In this document: piece by piece, positions 61,081 through 64,000 of the stretch
How positions within the stretch are numbered: the stretch's first letter is position 1
Layout: the number at the start of each line of letters is the position of its first letter
Origin: Suillus spraguei
Taxonomy: Eukaryota; Basidiomycota; Agaricomycetes; Boletales; Suillaceae
NCBI GenBank assembly: GCA_016800925.1
Contig: JABCPU010000183.1
Span: forward strand, 62,001 to 126,000
Direction: 5' to 3'
Length of the DNA: 64,000 nucleotides
The notes under the pieces: model-generated
Databases searched by the model: none
What the model was told of the DNA's origin: nothing
The model's input: the letters and a program-made list of their open reading frames with translations, nothing else
Translations under genes and position numbers: made by a program

Positions 61081-61532
61081 AGGATAGTTATCCATTAATT
61101 CCGATACATTAGATTGTATAATTATCCATTGTCCAACCTGGATGTATCCTGCGCGCGAATCACCAGGTGCCTTCTCGGTACTTGCCATGCTTACACATCC
61201 TGCGTGCGAATCACCAGGTACCTTCTCGATACTTGCCATGCTTACAAACCACCACCCAACCAGGGGTTGAATAGCAGAAAGGGTACATATTTTCCTCCTT
61301 CCAGTGGCATCAATAGAAGTTGATTGGCAATAGCTTACTTCAGCGGCCAGATCTCGATACCTCATGATCTGGGGCATTGTTAATTGCCAATCAACTGTCA
61401 TATGAGCTCATACACCTTGAAAAATGTTCTCTAAGTCCAAATTCTCACGGTTACAGCCTACTAACCACTTAGCTGCTCAGGTCAAAATTTTCAACCATGA
61501 ACATCACGTGATTGCGTCAACTCGATCAACTT
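60339..61532. other. 3' flank of unit C and unique spacer
   Basis: Up to ~61,080 this is repeat flank. Within 61,143-61,250 there is a short tandem duplication of about 57 bases ('gcgaatcaccaggt...cttgccatgcttaca' occurs twice). No gene was recognised. Confidence 0.55.
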
Positions 61533-61609
61533 TTCAACGTTCAACGTTCAACGTTCAACGTTCAACGTTCAACGTTCAACGTTCAACGTTCAACGTTCAA
61601 TGTTCAACA
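61533..61609. repeat. TTCAACG heptanucleotide tandem array
   Basis: Nine perfect TTCAACG units (61,533-61,595) followed by TTCAATG and TTCAACA. Because 7 is not a multiple of 3, all frames stay open and give spurious repetitive ORFs. Confidence 0.97.
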
Positions 61610-61858
61610 CTCCTCCCACCCTACTCCTCCTGCCTCTATAACCCACTGCCTACCAGATTACATTTCTCTTATATCTAGATTTTTTCTGCCATTTTGGTGT
61701 ACCAGCAGACACTGGCAGTACCTCCACTAGGTGCTGCCGCGCCTGTCTCCATTATGACACTCACAATTAAAATTATTTTATGCATTTAAAAGCCGTTCAG
61801 ATTCAATTTGTAGAATTTTTTGTAGTGTGACTCAAGCGAACAATTTAAGAATCTACTA

Positions 61859-62814
61859 CAGTCAACTTGCTCATAATGTATAGCAATGGGAACAGCCCTT
61901 TTTCTATACAATATGAGACATATACACTACCAAATAATTCCCATGGTGCGCACTGCTTGCCCATGGTCCAGAAGTCAATACATTCAGCGAGTACAACATC
62001 AGAATGGTATGCTATTTGGTATTCCAGAATTTGTCCAATGTAGCCTGCTTCGCATTCTGCAACTCCTCACACTGTAGTGCTGCTCAAAATGCACAAAGTT
62101 TGTGAACAAGATCGAGTGAAGAATCAGCACCAACTCGTGCAATACATGCCGCCTCAAGCTTTTCGCACAGTAGAATCAGTTCAATAGCACAGACCTTGGG
62201 TGGATCATCCTCATCCTCATCATCTGATTCCACTTCAACCAGCTCCCCACTCCTGATTGCTTGCCGGCACTGAATTTCTGCAACAATTGCATCGTCATCT
62301 TCATAAGCAGTTACTTCCCCAACATTCTTCTCTTCTTGAGGATCGAGAATCTCATCAGCAGTCAGTGGTGCACCAATGATCTGTCTCCGTGTTGTAAGCT
62401 CCTCTATAGACTTCATCAATTCATGTTCGAGAGTATTGAGCTGAGGTGCCTTGGGGAGAGGCAGAATTTTGACAATGAGCCCAGTTCTTTGACATGCAGC
62501 TGATGCATTTCCGCTTGTATGGGGCAAGTTTTGGATGTAACTGGCATTTCTTGGGGCTGCGCACCATTGGGATTAGAATAACTATAAATTAGTCATCTTA
62601 CACTGTTGTTATGCATTAACCTCCAGCGACTCAGCAGTAGTCCTACTCAGTACAGACTATATATCATAATGTATATCAGACCTTCAAAGGCTATACATTA
62701 TACATTATACAATTTTCTGGGCGTCTACCTGCATACCATGACGGGAACTGCCAAAAGTCGATACAATATGAGATTTATACACTACTAATGTATACATTAT
62801 GAGCAAGTTGACTG
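61859..62814. mobile_element. pogo/Tigger-type deletion element
   Basis: Terminal inverted repeats start with CAGTCAACTTGCTCATAATG (61,859) and end with its complement CATTATGAGCAAGTTGACTG (62,795-62,814); the matching sequence continues inward to about 24 bases. Both ends are flanked by TA (61,857-61,858; 62,815-62,816), the expected target duplication of pogo/mariner elements, and the next bases also mirror each other. The element is only ~956 bases and keeps just the end of a transposase ORF on its minus strand. Confidence 0.85.
62084..62570 (-). pseudogene. C-terminal fragment of a pogo/CENP-B-like transposase
   Basis: An open frame reads 'APQLNTLEHELMKSIEELTT', 'LTADEILDPQEEKNVGE', an acidic stretch 'VEVESDDEDEDDPPKV' and 'LLCEKLEAACIARVGAD'. 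This is the usual acidic, coiled-coil tail of fungal Tigger/pogo transposases (DDE_1 superfamily). The HTH DNA-binding and DDE catalytic domains are missing, so the element is non-autonomous. Confidence 0.7.
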
Positions 62815-62816
62815 TA

Positions 62817-63299
62817 GTATGGATACGACTGCTGTTCACCATGACCAGCAGGTGCTGTTCTAGCTAACTTGAAGTTCTGAAGGTCCAACATTGTCACATG
62901 ACCTGCTGGGGGGCAGTTGAATGTCAACACAAAGTCGTCTCAAATTGAGCTCCAAACACAATCAATATCAATAAATGATTACACCAAAAAAATTGTATTA
63001 TTTTTATACATAACAGGAGTCAAAGCAACAAACCAGTCCTACAAGACGAGACTACAAATGCTCATGACTTACCCCTTCTATATCTACATTAAGCCCTGAC
63101 AGACCGGTAGTAGAAATAATAAACTTACTTGTGTTGACATGAAGGGCCTGCTGTTTGAGCTTCGCATACACATTTAAGAGTTGGCGCAGGTTGCAAGCTA
63201 TCCTTGACATTATCTCCAATCAAGTTTGCAACAATATTGTGTGTGGAGGGCATGTGGACTCATCTGCTGCGATGGGAACCACTTTCAACAACGTCTGCA
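62817..63299. other. spacer right of the pogo element
   Basis: No gene recognised. Minus-strand codons in 63,180-63,330 ('PPKLSKGVQTLLKVVPIAAD') may be a further exon of the proline-rich ORF. Confidence 0.4.
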
Positions 63300-63313
63300 C
63301 TCCTTTTGACAAC

Positions 63314-63940
63314 TTAGGCGGTGCGGCATGGCAAAGGCCGAGGTTGAGGGCACTCAATGTCGGGAGACATGATGGGAGGCGACATGATGGGGGGAGACAT
63401 GATGGGAGGCGACATGATGGGGGGAGACACAACAGGAGGAGGCAACACATTGGGAGGAGGCGACACATTGGGAGGAGGTGACACATTGGGAGGTGACACA
63501 TCAGGAGGAGGCAATGCAACAGGAGGAGGCGACACAACAGGAGGTGACACAACAGGAGGAGACACAATGGGAGGCAACACAAGAGGAGGAGGCACAACGG
63601 GAGCCAACATGATAGGCGGGCGCATGACAGGAGGCAACACAATAGTGGGAGGCATGATGGGAGGCAACATGACAGGAGGAGACATGATAGGGCGAGACAC
63701 AATGGGAGGTGAGATGATGGGAGGCAACACAATGGGAGGCAACACAATGGGTGCATCTGTGAGAGGGTCAGCCAGACCTGCAGCAGGCGCACCTGGCAGA
63801 ATGCCCATAGACATTTGTTGTAATCTATTGAGGTAATCATCAGACATCCAGTCCAGCTCCGCATGCTCAGCAGCATCATAATCAATGGCCTCTGGCAGAA
63901 ACAATGGCAGCAAAGAAAATTCGGCTAAGTCCGTGTTCAA
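63314..63940 (-). CDS. proline-rich repeat protein, hypothetical
   Basis: A 208-codon minus-strand ORF beginning 'MNTDLAEFSLLPLFLPEAID' with an acidic, non-repetitive start ('ELDWMSDDYLNRLQQMSMG'), then about 120 residues of 'PPIVSPP', 'PPIMSPP' and 'PPNVSPP' repeats, ending in 'QPRPLPC'. A frame-shifted continuation to 63,220 ('PPKLSKGVQTLLKVVPIAAD') suggests an intron or a frameshift. The non-repetitive N-terminus argues for a real or recently real protein; I do not recognise the family. It could be part of a transposon-associated gene. Confidence 0.4.
   Translation of the reverse strand: MNTDLAEFSLLPLFLPEAIDYDAAEHAELDWMSDDYLNRLQQMSMGILPGAPAAGLADPLTDAPIVLPPIVLPPIISPPIVSRPIMSPPVMLPPIMPPTIVLPPVMRPPIMLAPVVPPPLVLPPIVSPPVVSPPVVSPPPVALPPPDVSPPNVSPPPNVSPPPNVLPPPVVSPPIMSPPIMSPPIMSPPIMSPDIECPQPRPLPCRTA
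63350..63760. repeat. GGAGGCRACA-type minisatellite
   Basis: Degenerate tandem units of 9-15 bases built on 'ggaggcaacacaatg' and 'ggaggcgacatgatgggg'. They stay in frame and encode the PPxxSPP repeats on the minus strand. Confidence 0.85.
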
Positions 63941-64000
63941 AAAAGGCTGTCACATGATTGATAGATGAGATATGATGTACTACTACTACTACCAGGACCT

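Noticed and set aside
61424..61730. ORFs with repeated 'NVQRSTF' peptides
   Set aside because: Produced by the heptamer array, which keeps all frames open; no non-repetitive protein-like part.

Overview
The window reads as nuclear DNA of an agaricomycete basidiomycete (mushroom or wood-rot type fungus). Genes are broken by many 37-70 base introns with GT-AG borders, and the gene families are typical of that class: DUF6533 seven-helix proteins, WD40/HET fusions, NB-ARC/TPR NLR-like proteins, and remnants of Tc1/mariner and pogo transposons. All calls come from reading translations and splice borders by eye. No database search, alignment program or splice predictor was run, so identity statements are visual estimates.

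Left third (1-23,700). This part is mostly conventional metabolism: the 5' end of a mitochondrial D-lactate dehydrogenase (minus), a free-standing hydantoinase-B/5-oxoprolinase half (minus), two 424-residue class V PLP enzymes (minus) that are segmental duplicates flanking a broken mariner transposase and a DUF6533 membrane protein gene, a UBR7-type UBR/PHD ubiquitin ligase (plus), an acyl-CoA oxidase-like gene (minus) and an MFS monocarboxylate transporter (plus). A ~3 kb block holding the 3' end of the transporter and its downstream sequence occurs again at 37.3-40.2 kb. A stop-interrupted remnant of a conserved fungal protein lies at 22.9-23.6 kb.

Middle (23.7-43.5 kb). Two copies of a ~3 kb unit carrying a DUF6533-like seven-helix gene flank a 954-residue WD40-TPR-HET protein gene. 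The HET gene is itself bracketed by short direct repeats. A fragment of an NLR gene is fused to the truncated transporter copy at 37.26 kb. A complete WASP homologue (WH1, CRIB, proline-rich, WH2, acidic) follows. Its promoter region resembles blocks found in the two transporter duplications.

Right third (43.5-64 kb). A ~6 kb unit, [calmodulin][92-residue conserved protein][NLR-like gene on the opposite strand], is duplicated in tandem, with NLR remnants between and after the copies. Calmodulin is intact only in unit 1. The small protein is intact only in unit 2 (one-base deletion in unit 1). Both NLRs are full length (965 and 968 residues): a helical N-terminus resembling MLKL/HeLo-like bundles, an NB-ARC ATPase, and TPR repeats. 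A third, inverted copy of the seven-helix unit follows, then a TTCAACG heptamer array, a ~956 bp pogo/Tigger-type deletion element with clear terminal inverted repeats, and a proline-rich repeat ORF at the right edge.

Taken together, 28-58 kb looks like a fast-changing recognition or programmed-cell-death island (one HET gene, two NLRs and at least four NLR remnants) expanding by segmental duplication beside housekeeping genes (WASP, calmodulin).
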